The position numbers were made by a program, and so were the translations under genes. Shown here piece after piece: positions 1 to 8,775 of a stretch of 64,000 nucleotides of DNA; position 1 is the stretch's first letter, and the number at the start of each line of letters is the position of its first letter. Under the pieces are notes generated by a model. That model was not told where the DNA came from. It saw only the letters and a list, made by a program, of their open reading frames with translations, and searched no databases. Source of the DNA: Planctomycetota bacterium (GTDB lineage Bacteria; Planctomycetota; UBA1135); contig JAAESM010000002.1 in assembly GCA_024229395.1 (NCBI GenBank), positions 91,682 through 155,681 on the forward strand, in the 5' to 3' direction.

Positions 1-1
1 T

Positions 2-1252
2 ACCTTGCTTGCGCTCGGTCCCGAGCTCACCGTGTGGAGTGAGTTGGGAATCGATTGGCAAGCGTATTTCACCGCCATGTTCAAGTTCTCGGCAATGCCC
101 GAGTTCGCCGTAGAGGGCAACTTCAAGCTTGATGACATTGCTGCGAAGATCGAGGAACTCAGTGGTGTACGCGACAAGGGCGAATCCACCGAGGAAGAGC
201 TCGCCGCCTTGAATAAGTTGATCGGCCTATTGCAGACCCTGCATGATGGCATGAAGGCTTATCCGCAATCGAATCGTGACCTCTACTTGGAGAGAGAGGA
301 GCAGATCACCAACGCCATCAGTCGCATGTTGGATGGTCGCCCATTGGACCCAGTGCCCCCGGTCGCGATTGACTTACCAGAGTGGGAGTTGCGTGTGCTT
401 TCCTCAGGTGAATGGACCAAGTCCTCGCAAGCGGATGTATCGGACTTGATCTACACCTTCGAGGACCGCAACGCCAACCTTTCGGTCAATTCCAATGCAT
501 GGGTCGAAGGTGTGAAGCTCGATGATGAGTTCATGCAGGCGCTTGAGAAGAACATTATTGCTTCGAACGTCGGTTCGAAGTTGTTGAAGAGTGTCCAATG
601 GGACGAAGGTGAACTTTCTTTCGGGTCAATCGAATACGTGATGGCGACCGGCGTGCATGGCGCGACCTTGATCGTGGTGCATGGTGATCGACTGATTGCC
701 CTGTCCTTCAATTGTTTGGATTCGGATTGGGCGTTGCTGGCTCCTGTTTACGATGAGCTCGTCAAGAACGTGCAAGTCGGCCCGCAACCTGCTCCAGTCC
801 TTGCTAATCGCGCCGAGTTCAATTATCAATTGCGCGCCGACGAACCATGGATTCTAAAAAGCGAAGGTGGGGAGAGCGTTGACTCAGTCATTGAGTACGG
901 TGATACCGGAGTCAGTGTTAACGTCGCCGTGACCAACGCCGACGGCCTTGAGGTGATCGAGGATTGGATCCTTGACATGGTCCGCGAACAACTTGCCGCA
1001 GGTTATGAAGACCTGGAGTTGTTGCAGCAAGTCATCGTGGAGCATCTCGGCAAGTCGTCGGGTACTACCGAGTTCATTGCCACCGTCGGCATTGAAGGCA
1101 GCGATGTCGATCCAGTCAAGGTGCACGTCAAGCAGTTGCTTACGCTGCATGATGGTCGCATCTATTTCATCACCGCCACCGCGCCAGCCGACGGTTGGGC
1201 GGAACGCGCGGAAGATATCGAGAAGGTCCTGCAGGAAATGCTCTTTTTGTAA
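2..1252 (+). CDS. Hypothetical protein, 5' end probably outside window
   Basis: The frame is open to the left edge, so the TTG at position 5 is only the first possible start in view and the true start may lie upstream. About 415 residues are visible. The N-terminal 100 residues are helical and acidic. The C-terminal half looks like two consecutive alpha/beta units of about 140 residues, each ending in a helix after a strand-rich stretch (ends near residues 260 and 415). This resembles PsbP/DcrB-like folds, but that is an impression only. No catalytic motif is seen. It lies 22 nt before the next gene on the same strand and may be co-transcribed with it. Function unknown. Confidence 0.6.
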   Translation, partial: TLLALGPELTVWSELGIDWQAYFTAMFKFSAMPEFAVEGNFKLDDIAAKIEELSGVRDKGESTEEELAALNKLIGLLQTLHDGMKAYPQSNRDLYLEREEQITNAISRMLDGRPLDPVPPVAIDLPEWELRVLSSGEWTKSSQADVSDLIYTFEDRNANLSVNSNAWVEGVKLDDEFMQALEKNIIASNVGSKLLKSVQWDEGELSFGSIEYVMATGVHGATLIVVHGDRLIALSFNCLDSDWALLAPVYDELVKNVQVGPQPAPVLANRAEFNYQLRADEPWILKSEGGESVDSVIEYGDTGVSVNVAVTNADGLEVIEDWILDMVREQLAAGYEDLELLQQVIVEHLGKSSGTTEFIATVGIEGSDVDPVKVHVKQLLTLHDGRIYFITATAPADGWAERAEDIEKVLQEMLFL

Positions 1253-1274
1253 AAGTCGGTTAACCTAGAGCATC

Positions 1275-2801
1275 ATGCTCTGCACCGCATTTTTGCTGCT
1301 TCTCCAAAGCGCTGGCCCCGCGATTGGGAACCTTGAGATCGCTTCCTACCAAGGTGGGAGCATCGAGATCCATGGTCAAGGGTTTGGCACCCAAGGTGCC
1401 GGCGGCATGCTATTGCTCAAGAGCGGTTCGCAGACCAGATTGCTGCCGGATACTTCGCCGCGCATCGCCACATGGACGGATCAACGCATCGTCTTGAATC
1501 TCGAACACGATTCGCCGAGCGGTAGCGTTCGCGTGATCACCTCAAATGGTGTCAGCGGTGTGGCGCGCGTGGAAGTCTATAACTACGACTGGTTTGATAT
1601 CCCGCCGACGCCTGGGACCAATGCTTCACCCTTATCGATTGCCGTCGATGATGCGAATCGCGTTTGGGTGAACGAAGAATTTCATCGCGCCTTTCAACGC
1701 CTGGATCCAAATACGGGAGTAGTCACCGGTCTTTCGATTCCACAACCGCCACCGCCGGGTCCGTTCGCGAGCACGATCTTCTCGGATCATCGAACGCAGA
1801 CGTCAATCCTCGGGGAGGATGTCATTGTCGACCCGCATGGGCGCATCTGGTTCTCGCAAGGTGGCGGGAGTTTGTACTCAGGTCTTCACCCAAACCACAG
1901 TCGCATCGTTTGCGTTTTGCCCGATGCACCGGGCGGCCCTGAGTTCCGTGTTTACAACATGCCGAACGATTGGAACGAGGTCATCGGCCTTGCTTGGGAC
2001 TCAACACGTGATTGGATTTGGTTCGCAGAAGGTAGTCTTATTTCCGGTTCCCGCATCGTCGGCTTCGACCCGGAAGTGATTCCATGGGATAACGACTTTG
2101 ATTTCAGCACGTCGCTTTCTCATCAAGTAGGAACACCCGGCCTGCCGACCGACCCCGTCTACCACTACTACAGCGTGCCGAACCTGACTGCCCATGCCGC
2201 ACACCTTTTGATTACCGATAACGGCGACGTTTGGTTCACGCATTTCTGGGGTAGCGCCATTGGCCGCCTTGTTCCAGCCACCGGTCAGATCACTACTTAT
2301 CCGGTGCCGGCTGCAATCTCACGCGCAACACCTGCGCACATTGTTGGCGCCGGTCCATGGCAGATTGTGGAGGCACCTAACGGCGACATCATCTTCAACG
2401 AGTTCTTCGACTCCACGATTACGCGTTTCGATATCTCACGCGCCGATGATCCAGCTACGTTGACTCTCGATGCCAACGGCAGGAACCCTGGCATGACCGA
2501 TCGCGTGGTGCCGCGTTTCGATAAACGCCGTGAGCAGTTGCATTCCATCGCCTACGATGAAAAGGGCAACCTCTGGTACACATTGCACACGGCCGACGAA
2601 GCTAATCTGAAGGCGGCCGTTGGATATCTCAATCCCGAATGGACCGAGATGACTCGATTCTCACCAATGGACCCTACGCCGGGCATGCGTGCTTGGTCAG
2701 CAGCAGGAATCGCCATCGATCACGACAGCGGCAGCATCTTCCTTGCTGAGTTCTGGCGTAAGCGCATCGGTCGCCTAAGGCATGTACCGCGCTTGCCTTG
2801 A
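1275..2801 (+). CDS. Secreted beta-propeller protein, virginiamycin B lyase-like
   Basis: A 508-residue protein that opens with a short hydrophobic signal-like segment (residues 1-18). An IPT/TIG-like Ig domain follows at about residues 20-105, with a glycine-rich GQGFG turn. The rest carries repeated blade motifs of the type DxxGRIWFSQ, DNGDVWFTHFWG and DEKGNLWYT, as in the SMP-30/streptogramin B lyase (Vgb) propeller. Such proteins are often annotated as lyases in environmental bacteria without proof of antibiotic lyase activity. A secreted binding or hydrolytic role is equally likely. It is the last gene before a strong hairpin and faces groEL. Confidence 0.75.
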   Translation: MLCTAFLLLLQSAGPAIGNLEIASYQGGSIEIHGQGFGTQGAGGMLLLKSGSQTRLLPDTSPRIATWTDQRIVLNLEHDSPSGSVRVITSNGVSGVARVEVYNYDWFDIPPTPGTNASPLSIAVDDANRVWVNEEFHRAFQRLDPNTGVVTGLSIPQPPPPGPFASTIFSDHRTQTSILGEDVIVDPHGRIWFSQGGGSLYSGLHPNHSRIVCVLPDAPGGPEFRVYNMPNDWNEVIGLAWDSTRDWIWFAEGSLISGSRIVGFDPEVIPWDNDFDFSTSLSHQVGTPGLPTDPVYHYYSVPNLTAHAAHLLITDNGDVWFTHFWGSAIGRLVPATGQITTYPVPAAISRATPAHIVGAGPWQIVEAPNGDIIFNEFFDSTITRFDISRADDPATLTLDANGRNPGMTDRVVPRFDKRREQLHSIAYDEKGNLWYTLHTADEANLKAAVGYLNPEWTEMTRFSPMDPTPGMRAWSAAGIAIDHDSGSIFLAEFWRKRIGRLRHVPRLP

Positions 2802-2822
2802 GACACATCGATTCCAAAAAAG

Positions 2823-2854
2823 AAGACCCGCACTCCTTGCGAAGTGCGGGTCTT
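2823..2854 (-). terminator. Rho-independent terminator of groES-groEL
   Basis: A perfect 12-bp stem (AAGACCCGCACT / AGTGCGGGTCTT) with an 8-nt loop lies between the convergent propeller gene and groEL. Read on the minus strand it is followed by a run of six T, so it should stop groEL transcription. On the plus strand only TTTGCCTT follows, so it may work weakly in that direction too. Confidence 0.9.
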
Positions 2855-2912
2855 TGCCTTGCGCAGTGACACCGGACAAATCAGGCAGTCACTGCGCAGA
2901 TACTAAACAGCT

Positions 2913-4559
2913 CTAGAAGCCGCCCATTCCGCCCATGCCACCCATTGGGTCGCCGCCACCGGCAGGCATTGGAGGAACAGCTTCCTTGATCTCGGAGACG
3001 ATCGCTTCGGTGGTGAGCAACAAGGTGCTGACCGAAGAAGCGTTCTGCAGGGTAGTGCGCACGACCTTGGTCGGGTCGATGATGCCGGCGTCGATCATGT
3101 TGACGTATTCACCGGTAGCTGCGTTGTAACCCTTCGCGAAAGTCTTAGCGGTGCGAACCTTGTCGACCACCAAAGAACCATCGACACCAGCGTTGCCGGC
3201 GATCTGACGAATCGGAGCCTCGAGTGCACGCGAGATAATCTCGGCACCAGCCTTCTGGTCGCCACTCAAGTCGAGCTTGGCGATCACGGCTTGCGCGCGC
3301 AGCAAGGAAGTACCGCCACCAGGCAGCACACCTTCTTCTGCAGCGGCGCGAACCGAAGCGAGTGCGTCTTCGACGCGGTCCTTCTTCTCCTTCATCTCGG
3401 CCTCGGTTGCTGCGCCAACATTCAGCACTGCAACACCACCGGACAACTTAGCCAGACGCTCCATTAACTTCTCGCAATCGTAATCGCTCGAAGTGCGCTC
3501 GATCTCGGCGCGAATCTGCTCCATGCGGTCGCTGATCGCAGCCTTGGAACCAGCACCTTCAACGATGGTGGTGGACTCCTTGGTGATCACGACGCGCTTA
3601 GCGCGACCAAGGTGCTCCACTTCCGTGGTCTCGAGCTTCATGCCCAAGTCCTCGACGATTGCGGAACCACCGGTCAGGATGGCGATGTCCTCGATCATCG
3701 ACTTGCGACGATCACCAAAGCCAGGCGCCTTCACTGCAGCGCACTTGAAGATGCCGCGCAGCTTGTTCACAACCAAAGTTGCAAGAGCTTCGCCCTCGAC
3801 ATCTTCAGCAATAATCAACAATGGCTTGCCGGACTTGGCGACAGCCTCAAGGACTGGCAACATGTCGCGCACGTTGGCGATCTTCTTCTCGAAGATCAGG
3901 ATGTATGCATCCTCCAACTCAGCTTCCATCTTCTCCATGTTGGTGGAGAAGTGTGGCGACAAGTAACCCTTGTCGAACTGCATGCCTTCAACCCACTCGA
4001 TCTCGGTTTCGAGCGAACGGCCTTCTTCAACGGTGATGACACCATCTTTGCCGACCTTGTCGAAAGCCTCTGCCAACTTCGAACCGATCTCAGTGTCGTT
4101 GTTTGCAGCGATAGTTGCGACTTGCTCGATCTCGGTCGTGCTCTTGACCTTGGTCGACTTCTTCTTCAAGAAGTTCACGACCGCATCAACAGCGGACTCC
4201 ATGCCGCGCTTCAGCTCGACCGGGTTCGCGCCAGCAGCAACGTTGCGTAGGCCTTCTTCGAAGATGGCCTCGGCAAGCACGGTTGCGGAAGTGGTGCCGT
4301 CGCCAGCGATGTCACTAGTCTTGGCAGATACCTGACGAACCAGCTGTGCGCCGATGTTCTCGTAGGCGTCTTCGAGTTCGATCTCGCGGGCTACCGACAC
4401 ACCATCCTTGGTGACAGTCGGGGTGCCGAAGCTCTTCTCGATGATGACGTTGCGACCACGTGGGCCGAGGGTGACCTTTACTGCAGCAGCAAGCTTCTGC
4501 ACGCCAGCGCGGATTCCGTCGCGGGCTTCTTGGTCGAATGCGATTTTCTTAGCAGCCAT
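2913..4559 (-). CDS. groL: Chaperonin GroEL (60 kDa)
   Basis: A full-length 548-residue group I chaperonin subunit that folds proteins in the cytoplasm in an ATP-driven double ring with GroES. The ATP-site signatures are present: LGPRGRN and [14 protein letters not shown] near the N-terminus, and [10 protein letters not shown] near residue 410. The C-terminus carries the flexible GGM tail (GGMGGMGGF). The start codon has an AGGAA Shine-Dalgarno core and sits 10 nt after the groES stop, the usual operon order. No CIRCE inverted repeat was found upstream of the operon, so HrcA-type control is not evident. Confidence 0.98.
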   Translation of the reverse strand: MAAKKIAFDQEARDGIRAGVQKLAAAVKVTLGPRGRNVIIEKSFGTPTVTKDGVSVAREIELEDAYENIGAQLVRQVSAKTSDIAGDGTTSATVLAEAIFEEGLRNVAAGANPVELKRGMESAVDAVVNFLKKKSTKVKSTTEIEQVATIAANNDTEIGSKLAEAFDKVGKDGVITVEEGRSLETEIEWVEGMQFDKGYLSPHFSTNMEKMEAELEDAYILIFEKKIANVRDMLPVLEAVAKSGKPLLIIAEDVEGEALATLVVNKLRGIFKCAAVKAPGFGDRRKSMIEDIAILTGGSAIVEDLGMKLETTEVEHLGRAKRVVITKESTTIVEGAGSKAAISDRMEQIRAEIERTSSDYDCEKLMERLAKLSGGVAVLNVGAATEAEMKEKKDRVEDALASVRAAAEEGVLPGGGTSLLRAQAVIAKLDLSGDQKAGAEIISRALEAPIRQIAGNAGVDGSLVVDKVRTAKTFAKGYNAATGEYVNMIDAGIIDPTKVVRTTLQNASSVSTLLLTTEAIVSEIKEAVPPMPAGGGDPMGGMGGMGGF

Positions 4560-4569
4560 GATTCAATTC

Positions 4570-4878
4570 CTAGCCAATGATTCCGAGGATGTCGTTCTCG
4601 GACATGATGAGGTACTCAGCACCTTCCCACTCGACTTCGGTGCCGGCGTAGGAGGTGAACAGTACGGTGTTGCCCACGCCAACGGTGAACTCGGTGCGGG
4701 AGCCATCTTCGAGCAAGCGGCCTTCGCCGAGTGCAATGACGGTGCCTTCTGCAGGCTTCTCCTTAGCGGAGTCTGGTAGCACGATGCCACCGGCGGAGAT
4801 GTCAGCAGCCGCGAGGCGCTGGACGAGAACTTTGTCGCCCAGTGGGCGGATTGCGACTTTCTTGGCGGTCTTGGCCAT
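4570..4878 (-). CDS. groS: Co-chaperonin GroES (10 kDa)
   Basis: A 102-residue lid subunit of the GroEL chaperonin. It shows the family start IRPLGDKVLVQR, the mobile-loop region around GGIVLPDSAKEKP and the ending ENDILGIIG. It directly precedes groEL with a 10-nt gap. The upstream response regulator stops 32 nt before its start codon, so groES is either read through from that gene or has its own promoter inside it. No clear Shine-Dalgarno sequence is seen before its ATG. Confidence 0.97.
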   Translation of the reverse strand: MAKTAKKVAIRPLGDKVLVQRLAAADISAGGIVLPDSAKEKPAEGTVIALGEGRLLEDGSRTEFTVGVGNTVLFTSYAGTEVEWEGAEYLIMSENDILGIIG

Positions 4879-4910
4879 GGTTGGTTATGTGTTTCTCGGA
4901 GCGTGTGGAT

Positions 4911-5336
4911 TTACCAGGGTTCACTCGGATCTGGCGAGCTACCTGGGCCCATCGAAGGGCGGGGATGATCCAGACGCTGGGAAAAGATGCGTTGGACGGT
5001 GATGCGAAGCACCTCCGCCGGAATTGGTTTGTGCAGCATGGTGATGACTCCCAAGTCCATCGCGGCCATTTCGATCTCGCGAGAAGGGTTGCCAGTCATC
5101 AGAATGCTAGGAACAAGCTGTCCAGCTTGTTGAAGCTGCCCGATCACCTCAAGCCCAGTCAGACCAGGCATGTGCATATCGAGCAAGGAGAGGTCAAATG
5201 GCCCATTTAGTAGGCACTGAAGCGCCTGACCACCATCGGTTGCGATTTCGATCGTGACATCTAAGCCCCTCAATAGGGCAACCACGGCAGCGAGCTGCTC
5301 TTTTTGGTCGTCGGCGATCAGAATGCGGTATGGCAT
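4911..5336 (-). CDS. Single-domain response regulator
   Basis: A 141-residue CheY/REC receiver with no output domain. The acidic pair D9/D10, the phospho-acceptor D53 (in LLDMHMPG), the switch threonine in ILMTGNP and the lysine in LHKP are all present. The start chosen is the ATG at 5336, which begins MPYRILIADDQ; a 13-residue longer reading from 5375 adds non-family sequence. A proline/serine-rich tail of about 20 residues follows the domain. No histidine kinase is nearby. Its position 32 nt upstream of groES on the same strand is unusual. Confidence 0.92.
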   Translation of the reverse strand: MPYRILIADDQKEQLAAVVALLRGLDVTIEIATDGGQALQCLLNGPFDLSLLDMHMPGLTGLEVIGQLQQAGQLVPSILMTGNPSREIEMAAMDLGVITMLHKPIPAEVLRITVQRIFSQRLDHPRPSMGPGSSPDPSEPW

Positions 5337-5465
5337 GGGTGAAACCTTGCCCGCCAAGAGCAATCGCTGTGCCAAGGTTCACCTGCCGATACGGCAGTCA
5401 GAACTCGGGCAGGCCGCCAATTGGAGCCAGAAGGGGGATCGTGGAGCGGTACCGGCGCGAATGAT

Positions 5466-5771
5466 CTAGGCCCCAGGCCAGCAATCCTCGTCTTCTTCCT
5501 CGTCTTCGCCTTCATCGCCGAAGTCATGGCCACCCTCGACCCACTCGTTCTCCTCGAGCCACTCATTCTTATCCAGAGCCTGCACCTGGCCTTCCGAGAG
5601 GATGTCCTTATTCTCCCAGCCATCGATGGCTGTCTTGAGCGCCTCGGAATCCAGCTTGCCACCGCACAACAAACACAATCCGCCACCCTCCAAGGCCTCG
5701 ACGGCATCACTGAAAGTAACCACGGTGTAGCTGCACAAAGGGCAGGTCACGATCACGTTGGAGGGGGGCAT
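5466..5771 (-). CDS. Small zinc-ribbon protein with acidic tail
   Basis: About 101 residues. Two cysteine pairs (CPLC near residue 10 and CLLC near residue 35) form a likely zinc ribbon. The last 25 residues are almost all Glu/Asp, ending in CWPGA. The ATG at 5771 overlaps the upstream Nudix stop as TGATG, so translation is probably coupled. A GTG at 5777 is an alternative start, and a good AAGGAG element precedes both. Acidic tails of this type may bind basic partners, but nothing here fixes a function. Confidence 0.7.
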   Translation of the reverse strand: MPPSNVIVTCPLCSYTVVTFSDAVEALEGGGLCLLCGGKLDSEALKTAIDGWENKDILSEGQVQALDKNEWLEENEWVEGGHDFGDEGEDEEEDEDCWPGA

Positions 5772-6346
5772 CAGCACGACGCTCCTTTAGGCTTCTGTTC
5801 GACGCCGGTTTCGCGTTGGCGTAGATAATGAAGCAGTGGAAGTTGCAGCAGTGCGTGGCAGATTTCGTTGCCTTCGATCATGCTTGCCAGTTCCGAGAAC
5901 GGGCGCGTGAAAACGTCGATCACTTCATCGTTATCCAAATCACGATCGGCACTGCGTTGTGCGTTGCGGACTAGATAGGAGTAGCAGCGATTGTTGTGCG
6001 TAGCCGGGTTCGGTTCGGTGGCACACAGCAGCACGGGGGCCTCGCCAACGTAGCCGGTCTCTTCACGCAACTCGCGCACCGCACCTACTTCAGGATCCTC
6101 GCCGGGTTCGATCACGCCACCGGGGATCTCCAAGCGCACGCCACCAATGCCAGGGCGCTGCTGGCGGATGAAAACGATCTCATCCTCAGGCGTAACGGCG
6201 ACCACGTTGACCCAATCATTCGTTTCAATCACGAAGAAGGAACGTTCACCATCCTTATCCGGATGGGAGTAGAAATCCTCGCGCACCGAGAAGATGCGAA
6301 AGTGCTCGCATTCCCGCGAGCGAAGCAGTTTCCAGCGATCAGCCAT
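5771..6346 (-). CDS. Nudix hydrolase, ADP-ribose pyrophosphatase-like
   Basis: A 191-residue Nudix enzyme. The full Nudix box is visible: G-x5-E-x7-REL-REETGY, starting at the second glycine of IPGGVIEPGE, with the metal-binding REETG. The N-terminal region up to FFVIETNDWVNVVAV matches the strand layout of ADP-sugar pyrophosphatases, which split ADP-ribose into AMP and ribose-5-phosphate. The ATG at 6346 was chosen because longer readings run into the upstream gene; the ATG at 6379 is possible. It overlaps the upstream gene by 8 nt and is coupled to the zinc-ribbon gene downstream. Confidence 0.88.
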   Translation of the reverse strand: MADRWKLLRSRECEHFRIFSVREDFYSHPDKDGERSFFVIETNDWVNVVAVTPEDEIVFIRQQRPGIGGVRLEIPGGVIEPGEDPEVGAVRELREETGYVGEAPVLLCATEPNPATHNNRCYSYLVRNAQRSADRDLDNDEVIDVFTRPFSELASMIEGNEICHALLQLPLLHYLRQRETGVEQKPKGASC

Positions 6347-6989
6347 TGCCGTGTTGTGAACCCAATCCTGGGTCAGCATGTTGTTTTGCCACTTCCAACA
6401 AGGCCGAAAGAGCCCCGGAGGCAAACAGAGCGTAGAAGGCGCCAGCCATGAACTCGGCGGCCATGTGTTCGGCGTTGTCCTCTTCCATGAAGCGAGTGAC
6501 TGCGGCCGAAGCGCCAAGCATCAAACTCGAACCGGCCAAGTCTTCATGCCAGAACTTGCCCCAATCACTGAAGCGAGATTCCGCCCGACGTGCAACCAAG
6601 CGATGCCAGTTTCCGGAACGCAACATCTCGGCGAGTTCTGGGCTGCCCGCTTCGACGCGCACTTCCCAAACCGGATCCTTGCTTTGATCACCCCAAGCCA
6701 TGCCGACGAATACGCACAGCAGATTGCTCTTGTCCATGAAGCGGTAGCCGTACTCGACCACGCCATCACCGGGTTGATGATCGACCAAAATGAAGGGTGC
6801 GTCATCCGGCAAGACGAACACCGCACGTGCATGATCCAAGACCTTGGTAAGGCGTTGGAATAGGGCCGGGATTCGCGTCACCGCCGCCAAGTCCTCAAGC
6901 ACAATCGGGTTCGTCCGGGGGTGCCCGGAAGGAACGCTGCGCTGTGGTTCGGCAGGTGGTTGTGGAGAAGGCTCAATCACGCAATCCAC
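6339..6989 (-). CDS. Hypothetical protein in Nudix operon
   Basis: A 216-residue protein starting at GTG 6989. The first 30 residues are proline-rich and probably disordered. The rest is a mixed alpha/beta domain with motifs such as DHARAVFVLPDDAPF and VVEYGYRFMDKSNLLCVFVG. No signal peptide or membrane segment is seen and no known family was recognised. It lies 43 nt after the TPR gene and its end overlaps the Nudix start, so it is probably part of the same operon. Confidence 0.65.
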   Translation of the reverse strand: MDCVIEPSPQPPAEPQRSVPSGHPRTNPIVLEDLAAVTRIPALFQRLTKVLDHARAVFVLPDDAPFILVDHQPGDGVVEYGYRFMDKSNLLCVFVGMAWGDQSKDPVWEVRVEAGSPELAEMLRSGNWHRLVARRAESRFSDWGKFWHEDLAGSSLMLGASAAVTRFMEEDNAEHMAAEFMAGAFYALFASGALSALLEVAKQHADPGLGSQHGNG

Positions 6990-7032
6990 AGTTTACGCCG
7001 TACCACCAACTTAGGTGGCTTCAGAAGGGTGC

Positions 7033-7380
7033 TCAGCCTTTCAGCAGGGCCATCGCAAAGCCGGTGTCATCCAGGCCAGCTTCCAGGCTGCGCAACATCA
7101 CGTTGACGGCCTCGCCTGGGCGATCCCGCTCATGCAGCGAGAGGATCAGTTCCGACACGGTAATCGGGTCGGTCGGCGCATGTTGCCAGGCGCGTTTCAG
7201 GTAGGCCACGGCGCCATCCAGATCGCCGACAGCTCGCAGTACTTTGCCCAATTCACGCGCGATTTCGTAGTTTTCAGGGTCTTGGCGGAAAGCTTCCAGC
7301 AAGAAATCGGCGGCGGCGACGAAGCGGCCTTCGTCGTGACAGCGCTGGGCGCGGTTGAGGAGGTTCTTGGAAGAGGTCAT
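7033..7380 (-). CDS. Small TPR-repeat protein
   Basis: A 115-residue cytoplasmic protein made of about three tetratricopeptide repeats. Typical spacing of A-x3-G-x-F/L, A-x2-L and P is visible in DEGRFVAAADFLLEAFRQDPEN and the following AVGDLDGAVAYLKRAW unit. Such proteins serve as protein-protein scaffolds. It heads the minus-strand group TPR, unknown gene, Nudix, zinc ribbon. The partner is unknown. Confidence 0.8.
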   Translation of the reverse strand: MTSSKNLLNRAQRCHDEGRFVAAADFLLEAFRQDPENYEIARELGKVLRAVGDLDGAVAYLKRAWQHAPTDPITVSELILSLHERDRPGEAVNVMLRSLEAGLDDTGFAMALLKG

Positions 7381-7434
7381 CTGGATGCTGGGGAAGTGTC
7401 CAGGCCTTTATCGTCGCAATTCCGGGCAAAAATG

Positions 7435-7466
7435 AAGGGAGGCCGGGAAAAATCCCGGCCTCCCTT
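7435..7466 (-). terminator. Rho-independent terminator of the matrixin operon
   Basis: A perfect 14-bp stem (AAGGGAGGCCGGGA / TCCCGGCCTCCCTT) closes on a four-base loop, 20 nt beyond the stop codon of the metalloprotease on the minus strand. A run of five T follows shortly after it (CATTTTTG) in that direction. Confidence 0.92.
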
Positions 7467-7485
7467 GGTTTAGGAAAATCCTTTC

Positions 7486-8775
7486 CTAGTTGATGTCTAC
7501 AACAACCGTGTTGGAGTTGTAGATTTCACCTCCGTCCACGACCTGCATCTCAACGTATGCAGTGCGACCGGAACCACGGCTAGGAATAATCTTGTTGTAA
7601 GAGCCGATTCCAGACGAAGTGGTTGCACCCGCGCCAACAATACCGTTCCAGGTAGTGAAGAGTGGGCTGCCGTCAGTGAAGGAGTAAACGATGGTGTAGG
7701 ACTTGTTCGATGGAGCACCAGACCAGCTGAGGGTAACCAGCTGACCAGGGTTCGGGGTGTTGTCGCTAATGGTCATCGCGATGGTGTCGTTAGCCGAGCC
7801 ACCGCCGTTGCCACCGAATGGGTGACTTTCAGAGAGGCTGCTACCGCCAGAACCGTTGGACTGAACGTGGACTGCACCACCTTCCCAACCGCCGGTAGGC
7901 AGAGTCATGTTGATGACCGTGCCGCCGCCGCTGGAGGAAAGACCAGTGACCTTCATCATGTTGCCACCGGAGTTGCTTCCGTTGAGAACATTGCTCTGCA
8001 GCCACAGGATGTTGCCCGTGGAGGAGAAGTTGGTACCGGTGATGGTGATGTTGCCACCGAGGGTCATGCTGCCAGTGATGTCAGAGATTGAAGGCATCCC
8101 GCCACTCATAGTGCCGTAGATGTGCTTCACACCGTTGATGTCATCAGACGCGATCGAACGGTTTGGAGCACCGGTGCCGATTGCGTAGGCGTACATGGTT
8201 GCCGAGCTGGTGCTCGAGTGACCAAGACCCAAAGCGTGACCGAGCTCGTGACAACCAACACCTTGGATGTCCTGACCGCTGGTTACGTTGCCTGGGCCAT
8301 CTTGCCAGTTCCACGCATCGCCGTAGAAGCGGATGCGCCAACCGTTGCTGATTGGAGTCTCGCAGTAAGCGAGTACACCACCCGAGGAACCACCGAGGGA
8401 GGAGATGATGTTGTCATTTCCGCCACCGACGCCACTGGCGTTACCGTTCCAGACAAAGCTGAAGTTTGCGCCACCAGAACCGACGGTGCTCTGGGTGGAG
8501 TCACCCGTGCCATCGCCGTGAGCGCGCGAGTTCCACTCAGCGCCAGCCTTCCACAAAGCCAACTCTGCGCCATCGTACTGAGGCCAGTTAGAGTGGATCG
8601 TGTTGTTGTTGTTGGCATTAGAGCCACTGAAGTTGTTGTAGACACGGAGATCTCGTTGTGCGAGACCGAGGCTACCACCAATGGTGGTGTAACCCTCAGC
8701 TTCCTGAGGAGCCACAACCATGGCCGAACCAACTAGCAAGGAGCTACCGATTGCAAGACGTAGGACGTTTTTCAT
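7486..8775 (-). CDS. Secreted metzincin (matrixin-like) metalloprotease
   Basis: A 429-residue secreted zinc peptidase. It has a signal peptide (residues 1 to about 24, ending near APQEAEG) and a catalytic domain to about residue 215. The zinc motif HELGHALGLGH at about residues 176-186 is the metzincin HExxHxxGxxH, and a Met-turn candidate (SSATMYAYA) follows. The C-terminal half has an IPT/Ig-like domain and a further beta domain rich in Gly, Asn and Ser, probably for substrate or surface binding. A strong AGGAGG element precedes the ATG. The start overlaps the stop of the upstream partner as ATGA, so the two proteins are translationally coupled. Confidence 0.9.
   Translation of the reverse strand: MKNVLRLAIGSSLLVGSAMVVAPQEAEGYTTIGGSLGLAQRDLRVYNNFSGSNANNNNTIHSNWPQYDGAELALWKAGAEWNSRAHGDGTGDSTQSTVGSGGANFSFVWNGNASGVGGGNDNIISSLGGSSGGVLAYCETPISNGWRIRFYGDAWNWQDGPGNVTSGQDIQGVGCHELGHALGLGHSSTSSATMYAYAIGTGAPNRSIASDDINGVKHIYGTMSGGMPSISDITGSMTLGGNITITGTNFSSTGNILWLQSNVLNGSNSGGNMMKVTGLSSSGGGTVINMTLPTGGWEGGAVHVQSNGSGGSSLSESHPFGGNGGGSANDTIAMTISDNTPNPGQLVTLSWSGAPSNKSYTIVYSFTDGSPLFTTWNGIVGAGATTSSGIGSYNKIIPSRGSGRTAYVEMQVVDGGEIYNSNTVVVDIN

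Noticed and set aside
3612-4250. A 212-residue frame opposite groEL
   Set aside because: Antisense to a well-conserved chaperonin; codon-bias shadow.
4879-5465. CIRCE operator for groES-groEL
   Set aside because: The TTAGCACTC-N9-GAGTGCTAA palindrome was looked for between the zinc-ribbon gene and groES and not found.
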